37,235 nucleotides of DNA. It comes from Obelidium mucronatum. Lineage: Eukaryota; Chytridiomycota; Chytridiomycetes; Chytridiales; Chytriomycetaceae. The DNA lies in the NCBI GenBank assembly GCA_025765595.1, contig JAIVFH010000263.1, positions 1 through 37,235 of the forward strand, in the 5' to 3' direction. The position numbers and the translations under genes were made by a program. Position 1 is the first letter of the stretch, and every line of letters starts with the position of its first letter. The notes under the pieces are model-generated. The model had not been told where the DNA came from and did no database searches. It worked only from the letters and a program-made list of their open reading frames with translations. This document shows, in pieces, positions 11,327 to 21,182 of the stretch.

Positions 11327-13065
11327 TTACATACAAAGTTGGACAACCAACTTTACAACAATGTTGACATATTTTTTCACTCGCGGAAACGATACTGTTG
11401 ACAATGCGTCCGACAATTGGTAAGAAAACGGACTTTCCAAGTCTTCAGCGGCTTCCATCAAGTATCCCGTCGGATAGCCCAACACCTGCCATGACCAATG
11501 ATCGGCACATCCAAATCTGGGAAGAGTGAAAGGAAAAAAAAAAAAAAACATCATTCAATCAAAAAATAAAAATAAAAATTAAAATAAAAATAAAAATAAA
11601 ATAAAATAAAATAAAAAATTAAGAATAAAGCAGACCGACTCACCCACAAATCCTATCCACGGCAATGAACCCAACCTCGGGATCTCCAACGACCCGTTTC
11701 AACAGTTTCGCAAGGCTTGGATCCGAATCGGAAGCAATAGCGACCCGTTTTTCCAAGTTACCGCCGCTGTTGCTGTTGGTACGTGATGAACTACTGGGAT
11801 CCCATCCGGTTCTTGCAATGTGGAATACTGCTCCGATTTTGACTCCTTCGCGGTTGTATTGAGATGCGACTTGTTGGGACCCGATTCGGCCGGATGTAGA
11901 TGCAGCGTACCTATAATATCAGAAGGATGAACAGAGAAAAAAGATCAATCGGTTTTGGAAGTTATTCCATTGAGAAAAACACGGATCCAAAAACAAGAAA
12001 GAAATAATGGTGGATTACCAGTGGAATTCGATTGGACGGTTTAGACTTGTGATGGTGCTGTTGCTGGTTGTGAGAAGAATACGGAGAACTTCAAAGAGTG
12101 TAGCGGAGCCAGACGCGTTTTCATTGGCACCCGGTGCAGGTCCAGTCATGGGATTATACAAGTTGAAAGCTGGATGAAAGTGGGAGGGAGGAGGAGGTGG
12201 TGTGGAAAAAGTACGGTAATACATGGAAAAACAAACGGATCAATTGTAAATAACTTGTAAAAAGAAAAAAGTTGTTCAAACCGTCCAAATTTGCACTGAA
12301 AACAATAGCCGAATCAGAGGCACGATTTTTACTACTATTGCTCAAAGGAGCAGAAACGGTCCTTTGAATTCTTACAAGTACAGAAAACTGTTGATATCCT
12401 TGATGCTTGAATTTCCCAACGGTCACAGAAAGCAAAGGAGAATGATGCAAAGATGCGTGTTTCACCAAACGGACGCATTCATCGTATACCCATTTCGAAG
12501 CCAGATAGCCGCCAAAAGAGTGTTCATAGCGGTTTGTGGAAAGAGAAGTAAAAGAATCGATCCATCTGGCAAGGAAAGACGTGCTCGCGTTTGAGAGGAG
12601 TTTTGTTTCAATGAGTTTGAGGTCTCTGTCCAAGGGGTGGTAGTAATTGTTGTAGGGCAGTTTCGGCTGCAGTTGTTGTTGTTCTTGTTGATGCTGTTTT
12701 GGCTGCTGTTGCTCACTCGATGGAGCATTGTTCAAGAGAGGTTTCGTGAGTTTGTATTCTTTGATGGCGTTGATGATATTCTGGTCCGAATCGGTCACGT
12801 CCAAGAAATGAGTCCTTCTGCGAATCAACGCAAGCACTTCGTCCAGCGGCATCCATCTGGAGTTGATTGGACCCGCTGGCGAAGCGTATTCAACGAGTCT
12901 GAGGCCCTTGTCTGACACTGTGCCAACGACATCCGTGCGCAAGGGCTCCCACTTGTATTCTTCAATGTATCTGTGGTTTGCCTGCGTGTCCAGGCTGAGC
13001 GCCAGCGAGCGAGCCAGCGCCGCACTGGCGCAGGCGCAGCAGTAGAGAGCAAAGGCGAAGCGCAT
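11327..13065 (-). CDS. M28-family aminopeptidase homologue, probably catalytically dead
   Basis: Four exons (13065-12282, 12169-12019, 11910-11644, 11516-11327) join in frame to 463 residues. A signal peptide (MRFAFALYCCACASAALA) precedes a propeptide-like region with a Gln-rich linker (QQQPKQHQQEQQQLQ). The second half follows M28 leucyl aminopeptidases: MTGPAPGANENASGSA, IEFHWYAASTSGRIGSQ, GFGCADHWSW, GYPTG. In active members the zinc ligands are the His of GAHLD, the first Asp of PGADDDASG, the second Glu of AAEE, an Asp after it, and the His of SDHASW. Here these are Asn (SANLD), Asn (GANEN), Thr (AAST), apparently no Asp (FHIARTGW), and His kept (ADHWSW). The catalytic Glu is Ser. Exon joins are clean, so this looks like a maintained pseudoenzyme rather than a decaying gene. 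The start is 38 bases from the divergent neighbour. Confidence 0.85.
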
Positions 13066-13103
13066 TAAATTGTTACAAATAATAAATTAAAAGCAAGAAA
13101 GAA
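13066..13103. promoter_or_regulatory. 38-base divergent promoter
   Basis: The start codons of the M28 homologue (-) and the His-rich membrane protein (+) are 38 bases apart. The spacer is A/T-rich between two very GC-rich coding starts. Shared control is inferred. Confidence 0.45.
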
Positions 13104-13686
13104 ATGACAAATCAGAAGAAGAGCGACACGCCGCTGCTGCCGACGAACGCCGCCGCCGCCGCCGCCGCGCCGCACCCCCCGCACCCCCCACACCGCCGCC
13201 GCCGGCCGCTGCTCGTCGCCGTGCTGCTCTGCGGCGCGCTGCTCGTGCTCCGCCTGCTCTGCCCGCACTTCCGCCGCGCGCACCCGCAGAGCCACCACCT
13301 GTGGCTGACCAACGGCACGCTCGCCGCGCCGCCCGCCGCCGTGCACGCCCACTTTGACGCCCACGTTGACGCTGCGGGCGTTGCGCTGTGGTGCGTGTGT
13401 CTCTTTCTTTCTCTTCTCATCATAACTCTGCTTTTACTGCAGGTTCCACAAGTATGTGCGCGATGCAAAGCCGCCTGGCGAAGGCGACGGCGATGATGGG
13501 GACGATGACGATGAGGATCAAGAATTTGAAAAACATCGCGCGCGTCCCGCCAAGGGTGGTCACCACGTGGCCCACCACCACCAGCACAAAGACCACCACC
13601 ATCACCATCACCACCACGAGCATGAAAAGGCCGACCAGGTGCACGACCACAAACACGAGCATGAACACGAGCATGAACACGAGCAT

Positions 13687-13727
<41 letters not shown>

Positions 13728-14355
13728 TGACCACGACCATGAACATGACCACGATCACAAGGGTGGTCTCGGAAAGAGAATCCTCAGAATGAAAAAAGAA
13801 ATCAAAAAGAAGATGAACAAGATGATGCAGTCGAAAGATGGACACGATAATGACAATGACGATGATGTACGTGTTTTGACCCAACTGGCAGTGGTATTCA
13901 TTCTACATTTACATTACATTAATCTGTCTGTCTTTTTTTTTTTTTTTTTTTTTTTTTTCTTTGCTGAAAATTTTCAGGATGACAAGCACAAGAGATGGTT
14001 CACGCGTTGCACCCCTGAATCTACTGCTGATGGCGTTGCTGTCTTTGGAAAGAGCTGTTTGGATATTGCGGCAGATTATGAAAATGCTGAAAAGGGTCAG
14101 ACTTTGACGTATGCATTGATTGGTGTTGGCAAAAAGCTCGAAAGTGATGGTGATCATGATCATGATGACGATGATGATGATGACAATGACGAGAAGAAGA
14201 AGATGGATGATTTGGAGTCGTTTGATTGGAAAATGATTCATGGTCATCGTCATCACGATATGAATGGGTTCATGCATAAGGGAAGACGCTATTACGTTGT
14301 TACCAAGATTCGCATTCATAAGCATCTCTCGTCGGACTCGCCCCCAAGTGCTTGA
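13104..14355 (+). CDS. Single-pass membrane protein with His/Asp-rich metal-binding-like stretch
   Basis: Three exons (13104-13390, 13443-13866, 13978-14355) join in frame to ~362 residues. A short N-terminal tail with Arg (RRRR) precedes one hydrophobic helix (PLLVAVLLCGALLVLRLLC), suggesting a type II membrane protein. After an acidic stretch comes a long His-rich block (HHHQHKDHHHHHHHH, then repeated HEHE and DHDH), which could bind Zn, Cu, Ni or Fe. A basic helix follows (RILRMKKEIKKKMNKMMQ). The last exon encodes a small domain with two Cys (WFTRCTPES, GKSCLDIAAD) and a second Asp/His block, ending in RRYYVVTKIRIHKHL. I do not recognise this domain. Metal buffering at a membrane is inference from composition only. 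The first exon is much more GC-rich than the rest. Confidence 0.8.
13573..13762 (+). repeat. GACCAC/CATGAG hexamer repeat coding for His-Asp/His-Glu
   Basis: In-frame hexamers CACGAC, CATGAA and similar encode alternating His with Asp or Glu. The opposite strand shows a spurious Val/Met-rich frame. Confidence 0.85.
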
Positions 14356-14629
14356 GTGTTGCTTTAGTTTTGTTCGTGTTCTGTTTTTTCTTTGTTGTTG
14401 TTGTCCCCTTGCCCTCACCTTGTTTCAAATTTCTCCTGACTTGGGCTCTTGTTGTAATATTTTTGAATTATAAATACGTTATTTCCTTTCATCTTTTCTT
14501 ATTTTGTTGAATAATATTTGCGTTATTCGAAAACTACAATAAGAATTCATAAGTTGTAATAATTTCTTGACAGTCTTCTCTTATTTACGACATCCCTTGA
14601 TCACACCACCGCCAATATAACCCCTTCAA

Positions 14630-15427
14630 ATGATCCCCCGACTTCAAAAAACACTGATTGCGTCTGCATGCATCTTGCTGACAGCAGTTGCCCAAGTGGC
14701 GGAAGCATCGTCCTCCAGAGTTGCCCAGGATGCTGTTGGTTTGAACATGATGAACCGACGAAACCCATCAGCGGCAGGAGAACCAGCAGCCGCCTTGACT
14801 GAAGCACAACTGAAACGGATCGAAAGTAATGGAACCAATGTATGTGTTTTTTTTTTTTTTTTTTTTTTTTTTGTTCTTGGTTTATGTGTTTTTGGAGCTT
14901 GAGTTGGTTGCAAATGTGTCTGAAGAGTTGTTGATCGGAACCAACCAATCCAACAAAACAAAAAAACAAATAAGGAAACCGAAAATGGATTTGATTCAGG
15001 AATTGATGTTTGATGAATGAGGCGGGGGCGGAAAAAAAAAAGAGATATGGTGGAAACCATAACACAGAGATAAACCCCAACTTTTTTTTTTCAGGGAACG
15101 CTTGCGGTTCTCTCACTGCTGTTGGCACTGTTATTAGCCGTCTTTGTAGTTCATGGAAAAGATTCCGAGTCAGGAAACACGCATACCAATGTTCGAAAAT
15201 CCAAGAATCTGAGTGTGGAAGAGTTGGAAGCTGTGGTCAAACTAGCGCATGCAGGAAAACCCGAGTATAACAAGGATGGGACACTGAGGAATGTGGTAGG
15301 GGAGAGTTGGACGCCAGCGCAAACAATGGCGTACGAGAGACAGGTGGAGGAAGTGGAGCAGGAGATTGAGGAAGAAGGGGTGTCGAAGGGAAGGAGAAAG
15401 TACGCAGCGCTTTTCATGTCGTCGTGA
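14630..15427 (+). CDS. Small membrane protein, family A copy 1
   Basis: Exon 1 is 14630-14839. A 255-base intron with a long T tract follows, and exon 2 is 15095-15427 (333 bases). Together they encode 180 residues. There is a signal peptide (MIPRLQKTLIASACILLTAVAQVAEA), a short linker, the block LTEAQLKRIESNGTN at the splice, a transmembrane helix (LAVLSLLLALLLAVFVVHG), and a ~90-residue tail with PEYNKDGTLRNV and a Glu-rich helix (VEEVEQEIEEEG). The next gene has the same order of parts and an exon 2 of identical length, so the two are tandem paralogues. I know no named family. A type I membrane protein with a cytosolic tail is the natural reading. Confidence 0.8.
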
Positions 15428-15525
15428 ATTTTGAGGTTGTGTGTGTGTGTGTGTCTTGTTTGTTGATTAAAAAGAGCAAGAAAGCAGGAAATCGATTTGT
15501 GCAATTATTTTTTTTCCATCACAAA

Positions 15526-16335
15526 ATGCACAAGTCCGTCCTTGTTTTCCTCGTCTGTGTGCTTGCGGCGCTTGCAGCGGCGGCGCCGAACCACCGCCGG
15601 CAGCACGACGACACGGCGCACGGCGCGGCGACGACGGCGGCGGCGGCAGCAGCGGGAGCTGTTCAGACGGCAGCGGCGGCGGCAGCGGGAGCCGGCCAGG
15701 CGACGGCAACAGCGGCGCACGCCGCCGCCGACCACGCAGCGGCGACGGCGACCGCAGCGGCCGGCGCACTCGGCGCCGACGCGCACGGAACAACGGCGAG
15801 CGCCAACGCCTCAGCGGCCGGCAGCCACGGCACCACCAGCGCTGAGCAAGCCGCCGCCGGGGCCCACGGCGCTGGCGCCGAACACGTGCCGCTGACGGCT
15901 GCGCAGCTCGAGAAGATCGAGTACAACGGAAACAACGTGCGTTTCGTGGCAGTGGCAAATTGATTGATTAAAACTAAAACACAAACAACAAACAATAAAC
16001 AGGCCATCTACGCCGTCGTGTCGCTCGTCGGCGTCATGATCGCCACCATTGCCTTCGGCGCCTCGTCCGAGGAAGGAAACTCGGAGCAGGAAGACTCGCT
16101 TGCCCTCGCTCCACTCGAGGACTCGATCCTCAATGCACACGGTGGTGTCCCCCAATACAACGAAGACGGCACACTCAAGGGAATCCAAGAGTACAAGTGG
16201 AAACCCACTAGACTCCAAGCGAACCCCCACAAGCATCTCACAGAGCTGGAGAACAAGGCTCTTCCCACAACGGAAGGACGGTTTAATGATGCTATGCGTC
16301 ACGTTTCGGATAACCGTGATTACACAAAGAATTAG
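15526..16335 (+). CDS. Small membrane protein, family A copy 2 (Ala/His-rich ectodomain)
   Basis: Exons 15526-15936 and 16003-16335 (333 bases) encode 247 residues. A signal peptide (MHKSVLVFLVCVLAALAAA) precedes an Ala/Gly/Thr/His low-complexity ectodomain coded by very GC-rich DNA. Next come LTAAQLEKIEYNGNN at the splice junction, a transmembrane helix (YAVVSLVGVMIATIAFG), an acidic stretch, PQYNEDGTLKGI and a basic tail. The aligned blocks LT.AQL..IE.NG.N and P.YN.DGTL, the same intron position and phase 0, and equal exon 2 length show common origin with the gene 98 bases upstream. The ectodomains have diverged completely. No function is recognised. Confidence 0.82.
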
Positions 16336-16476
16336 TTGTTGTTTTTTAGATTCCATCATGATTGAGTTTTTCACTTGGTTTTCATTTTTAAAATGTGTGT
16401 CTTTGTGTTTTTAGAACAATTAAATAGTACAATTATCGGAAATAGTACAACTATTGAAATTTAATTAATAATGCTT

Positions 16477-16918
16477 CTATTCAATATTAACCCTATATCT
16501 TCTTTGATCTATTCTTTCAAACACAAGTGAGGAATCAGCGATTCGCGCTTCCTGTTCTGGTGAATGCGTGATCCAAATACAATTGAATCCTCCCTTTAAC
16601 GTGTTTTCAACTAATAGTGTGGTTTCTGGATCCAATGCACTCGTTGGTTCTGTTTTTTTTTTTGGTTGTGTTAAAAGAATAGACTCAAGTACAGTATATT
16701 TTACCATCCAATAACAAGAGCAATGGATCCATTGCTACTGCAATGGCAAGGGCTATTCTCTGCGATTCTCCTCCAGACAGTTGATTCCATTCCTTGTCCC
16801 AACAATCATACGGGACTTTCCACTGATGAGCAATATCTTTCTGGTATACAAAGACATGATATTCAATGGCAACAAATCACAAGCAACATCAACGTTACAG
16901 GATCGCGCCGCCCAGAAG

Positions 16919-16952
<34 letters not shown>

Positions 16953-17410
16953 AGCTGTTGTTGTTCCACGGCCCAACTTGTTTGCATCCTTGTGAACGCG
17001 AAACGATGAAACTTGCGCATAAAACATTGATGGCGTGCCTGCAAGAAGAGCAGGCCGTTGAGGAACATACAAGACTTTCGATCGCCATTTTTGTATTCCA
17101 AGTTGTGTTGCCGACTCGTTGTTGAGTGTGATTGAGCCAGACTCGAATGGAATCAGATGGGCAATTGCTTTGAGAAGTGTTGTTTTTTCCGCATCCTTTG
17201 TGTTTGTGTTTTTTTTTTGTGTGTGTGTGTGTGTGTGTGTATGTGTGGGTTGTGTGTACAAGCATGCAAACAGTTTAAGTCATGAAACCAACCAGATGGT
17301 CCTCGGACACTCAAAATCACTGGCTTCAAAGGATCGATTGTTCCAGCAAATGAAGCGTTGCTCAGTCCTGAAACAGCGATATTCAAGTCTTGAATGCAAA
17401 GACGAGTCAT
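16477..17410 (-). CDS. Soluble ABC ATPase, YbbL/FetA-STAR1-like, with a frame break in Walker A
   Basis: Four exons (17410-17293, 17195-17013, 16840-16705, 16649-16477) encode ~203 residues. Visible motifs are GPSG (start of Walker A, split by intron 1), KTTLLKAIAHL, VLYVPQRPALLAGTP (Q-loop), WNQLSGGESQRIAL (signature), LLLLLDEPTSALDPETT (Walker B, split by intron 3) and WITHSPEQ (H-loop). No membrane segments occur, so it would pair with a separate permease, as bacterial FetA/FetB or plant STAR1/STAR2 do. Exons 1 and 2 sum to 301 bases while the following join needs 300: an A6 run just after the Walker A glycines shifts the frame. This is either a sequencing error or an inactivating insertion. 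Intron 2 carries a CAA/GTT array. The gene is divergent from mS47, 35 bases apart. Confidence 0.75.
16918..16966. repeat. GTT/AAC trinucleotide array in an ABC-gene intron
   Basis: Eleven perfect GTT units (16918-16950) are followed by an imperfect GTAGCTGTTGTTGTT. In the gene's sense the run is CAA and lies inside intron 2. Confidence 0.9.
17219..17240. repeat. GT dinucleotide microsatellite
   Basis: Eleven GT units lie within intron 1 of the ABC ATPase gene. Confidence 0.9.
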
Positions 17411-17445
17411 TTTTCTGTTTGTATCTATCCAAATAAAAAAATTAG
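17411..17445. promoter_or_regulatory. 35-base divergent promoter, ABC ATPase / mS47
   Basis: Only 35 A/T-rich bases lie between opposing start codons. No room remains for two independent promoters. Confidence 0.5.
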
Positions 17446-19895
17446 ATGTTTAAATTCACACTCTCTCGTCGCTGCTTCACCTCATCAACATCGCCATCGA
17501 CAGCAAAGGGAACGGGAGTCGTCTCTGGTCTGCCATTCATTGATGTCAGTGCCCACTTTAGACCAGTGACGCCAATTGCCCATGGACTGGGTCGGGTGTT
17601 GGTTCTCAACGAGCCAAAGATGGATCTGGATGCAATGGCTCTCGTTCGAAAGCATCTGGAGGTGTGTCTCTGATTGAGCATTAGTTTTTTTTTTGTATGC
17701 TTTTCGCCTGAATTGGAGTATTCAAAGGACTGGGATGGTGATCGAAACGTTAAAGTTATTTCAATCATCAAACGATCTTCTGTTCCTGTCTTTTGTGGCG
17801 GAATGCAAGGTTTTTACTTTCTTTTTTTGTTTCTTTAATCCCTTTGTTGGTTTCTTGCTAACACAAACACGTTTTCCCTCAGTCAGTTACAATTCGGAAT
17901 GGGAAGCCGCAATCGAACAATCATCACTATTAGCACATCAAATTGCAACTCTTAATACACCGCTCGTTAGCATCATGGATGGACCCACTCGTTGAGTGCT
18001 TTATTGTTTTGTTTTTCTTTTTTGGTGATTATTCCACACATGTACTCATTCAAAATAATAACACAGATGGTCTCGGCGCATCTCTCTCTATCCACGCCCC
18101 CTTCCGCATCTCCACAGAATCAACTGTTTTATCATTCCGTGAAGGACCCGGTGGAATCGGGATGATGCTTCCAGGCACTGCTTTTGCAATGAGTCATTTG
18201 TTGTTGGATGATTCAAGAGTGAGTTTGATGCAACGGGATGGTTGTCCGCTTGCGAAATATTTGGCGGTGACGGGTGAGAATTTGAATGGGATTGAGAATG
18301 TGTAAGTTTTGTTATCCTTTTTTTTTTTTTTCCTTTTTTTCTAAAAAAAATTTTTTTTTTTTTTCGCCCACCCACCAAACAAAAAGTCTCGCTGGAGTTG
18401 CTACACATCATGTTCCAACGGAAAGGATATCTCCTTTGGTTACGCGGCTATGTGAAACGAAAAGTAGTGATTTGAGGATTCTGGATATGGCGATTGAAGA
18501 GTTTGCAGGTGAAGAGGAATTTTTTTTTCATCAACTCGTTCCCGTTTTTTTTTGTGAAACAGCTCTTATGCTTATGGGGTCTCTGAAACGTTTATTTTTA
18601 TTTTTTTTCTGGTTTGGAATTTAGGATCTAGTCCGTCAGTTGAAGACTGGGGACACTGGAGTGTTGGAAATGAGCCTTTGGATGTCATTTACAAGTGTTT
18701 CAAGTATAATTCTTTGGTGGAAATTGTAAATGCATTGAAAAAGGAGGTTTGTGTTATTGTAGCTTTTTTTATTCTGTCTTGGGGAGGGGGGATTTTTTTT
18801 AAGACTCTTTCTTTCCATTTTCGTTTTAAGAAATCACCATGGTCGGAGAAGATTCTGGCTCAGATCCATAGCAACTGCCCGACAGTGATGGAGCTCAATA
18901 TTGAAGCAATCAACTTGTCTCTCCAGCCAAAGCAGGATCTTTTGACGAGTTTCAAGAACGATTTGAGCATGTTGAGGGGTGTAGAAGACTCTGTGGATTT
19001 CCAGGCTGCATTGAAACTAGAAGCTGATATTGCTAGTATTGCCTCTGCTTCTTCTGCTGCAGCAGGAGTCGTCCCGTCAACTGTTACCGATTCTATTGAT
19101 CCACCTAGTGTCATGAGGCCAGAAGTGATTTTGGATCCTAAACTTTTGAATCGTGACACTTGGCTGGCTTCTGAACTGGAAGGTGCTACGGCGTCTAAAG
19201 AAGAGTCTGCTCCTGCCGCAGAACCATCATCGTCACCGTCATTGCCAGCATCATCCAGTCCTTCAGCAAAATTACCGTCACCACAGTGGTCCACGACGAT
19301 TGAAAAACACACGACGCTCACATCAACGCCAAAAACTCGCACAGCCTGGTTAAAAAAGGGCAAATGGTTGGAAAACCGGGAAGAAGCCGTAGACTTGGGA
19401 AAACAGGCAATCGACGGAAACACGTCCATCTGGATCAACCGAACTTTCCAAGTATACTCGCATCGGACCGTGACTGGATTACCCCACGTGGAGGATTTGG
19501 AAAAGGTTGTGAAGGGGGAAGCTGTTGGGTCAGGAGATGTTGCCATGACGCCGGATGAAGTCAAATCCTACTTTTCATCCAATTGGAACAACTTTTTGGA
19601 TGAATCGCGGAATTTGACGCCCATTAGTGCGTCGCCGGTTGAAAACTGGAGAGTGGAGGAGGATTCTGGGGCGGGCAAGTTGTCGATGGATGTTCCCAAG
19701 GCCGGTGCGTTTTTCCCGTCAAAGTATTATGACTTTGTGGAGACTGTGAATGATCCGAATTTGACTGGTGTGGAGGATAAGGAGCGGTATAACCACAAGC
19801 GGAAGGAAAAGTGGGGGTTGAGGCAGAGGATTGAGTATTTACTGCAGGACAAGTGCAAGATTGTGGATGGGTTGTATGTTCAATGGAAACAGTAA
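17446..19895 (+). CDS. Mitoribosomal small-subunit protein mS47 (HIBCH-like)
   Basis: Seven exons (17446-17661, 17719-17809, 17883-17990, 18067-18301, 18387-18508, 18625-18746, 18831-19895) join in frame to ~652 residues. A basic, Ser/Thr-rich N-terminus (MFKFTLSRRCFTSSTSPS) fits a mitochondrial presequence. The body follows the enoyl-CoA hydratase/3-hydroxyisobutyryl-CoA hydrolase fold: VPVFCGGMQ, LVSIMDGPT joined to HGLGASLSIHAPFRISTE, VLAGVATHHVP, SPSVEDWGHW. In HIBCH the motif after this fold is PET.IG..PDVG; here it reads REGPGGIGMMLPG, so catalysis is doubtful. The C-terminal ~235 residues (TRTAWLKKGKWLENREEAVD... to YVQWKQ) are an extension not found in the hydrolase. Together these fit fungal mS47, a non-enzymatic mitoribosome component. 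A still-active hydrolase with an extension is the alternative. The start of exon 2 could be 17719 or 17728. Confidence 0.82.
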
Positions 19896-19968
19896 AATCA
19901 TGTGTTTTTATTTCCCTGTTTATTTTTAGAACTTTTTTTTTTTTTTTTTGCGTAAACGCTCTTTAGGA

Positions 19969-20980
19969 ATGCAAATAGCATATGTTGCTGCATGGTTATT
20001 GCTTGTTTCGGGGAGATCTCGGGCGGTGTACACGGTGCGGTTGCAAAATTCAATTCCACAAACTGAAATTTGTACAGCCTGAGTCAAAACTGATGACAAG
20101 CCAAGCATCTCCAAACTTTATCTCTTCGTGCTCTACAAAGCCAGTTCTCATAACTGTAACACAATATTCCACCGTCTTTACATCAGTTACATTCAAAACA
20201 ACCGTTGTTGTAGAGGAGACCCGCACAACAACAGTAACAACCACAGTGAAACAAACAAACACTACGAAGGCTCGCAAGTGCAAACCAAAGACAGTTAGTG
20301 TTGCTGCTCGTCCCACTTGTTATGCTGTGCCAAAGAATCAAACAGATCCAACGCTTGGCTTGTTTCAGGGAATACAAACAACAACTTCAATTGCATTATC
20401 TTCCCTTTCGACAGCGTCAATAATTAGCACGAGTCAGCTACCAAAACCTTCCAATTCGCGACAAGAAACTGCCGCCGTTACAAAAACGTCCGAGGCTCCC
20501 TCCGCGCCGAAGCCTGAAGATCGACCAACGCCACCTCCCCCACCAATAATACCGCCGAGTCCAGAAACCCAATTGCCATCAAACCCCGTACAGAAACCAC
20601 CCACAGCAACAAATCAAAGCGGAGATGAAGGGCTTGGTATCACGAAACTGCTCAGTTGGCATTGGTTCAATTCCCCAACTCTGGACTGTTTCCCCAACAT
20701 CCAACCTTTTGAATACAATTCCGGGTTTTATGCTGGCTCAGAAAACGGACTTGCTCTTTGTGGCTCAAAAGCCACATTCAAGTATGCAGGGAATACGGTT
20801 CAAGTCACGATCGCGTGGAAGACTACAGGAGGTGTTGGGTATCATGAGTTGAGTGCTCAAGCGTTTGGTGCATTGATTGGTAGTAAAGAGGTTGTCAAAA
20901 CGGGAATGGCGGCAACGGATTGGCAGCTTTTGATTCAAGATCCAGGGCGAGTTACGGGGACGTGTTTTGGGACTTGTTGA
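19969..20980 (+). CDS. Secreted protein with C-terminal double-psi-barrel-like domain
   Basis: Exon 1 (19969-20025) encodes a signal peptide (MQIAYVAAWLLLVSGRSRA). Exon 2 (20078-20980) gives 319 residues in total. Residues ~35-90 are a Thr/Val-rich module bounded by Cys (CSTKPVLITVTQ ... ARKCKPKT). A Pro-rich linker follows (RPTPPPPPIIPPSPE). The last ~110 residues (WHWFNSPTLDCFPNI, CGSKATFKYAGNTVQVTIAW, GYHELSAQAFGALIG, DPGRVTGTCFGTC) have the spacing of an RlpA/expansin-like double-psi beta barrel, with H-E-L-S where expansins have the D-L-S segment. A very similar domain ends the LysM protein at 23689. Wall binding or loosening is inferred from family resemblance. Confidence 0.8.
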
Positions 20981-21182
20981 TAAAAACAAAAAACAAAGTT
21001 TCTCATTTTAGACACAGGAAGATGACACAGGAAGATGAGAAACAAAACGTATTTATTCGTTTCTTTAAAAGTCGTTGACGTCATCTTTTGCAACAACAAC
21101 AACATCTTGAATCACATCCGCAGTAACAATAAAGCCAACTGGCATTGGAAAATACACAGCGTCATTCTTCTTTCTCCACACA

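Noticed and set aside
13420..13884. Val/Met-rich - strand frame
   Set aside because: It is the complement of the His-Asp hexamer repeat.
15467..16007. Arg/Ala-rich frames on both strands over the second family A gene
   Set aside because: They are composition shadows of the GC-rich Ala-coding exon; only one frame has a signal peptide and joins exon 2 in phase.
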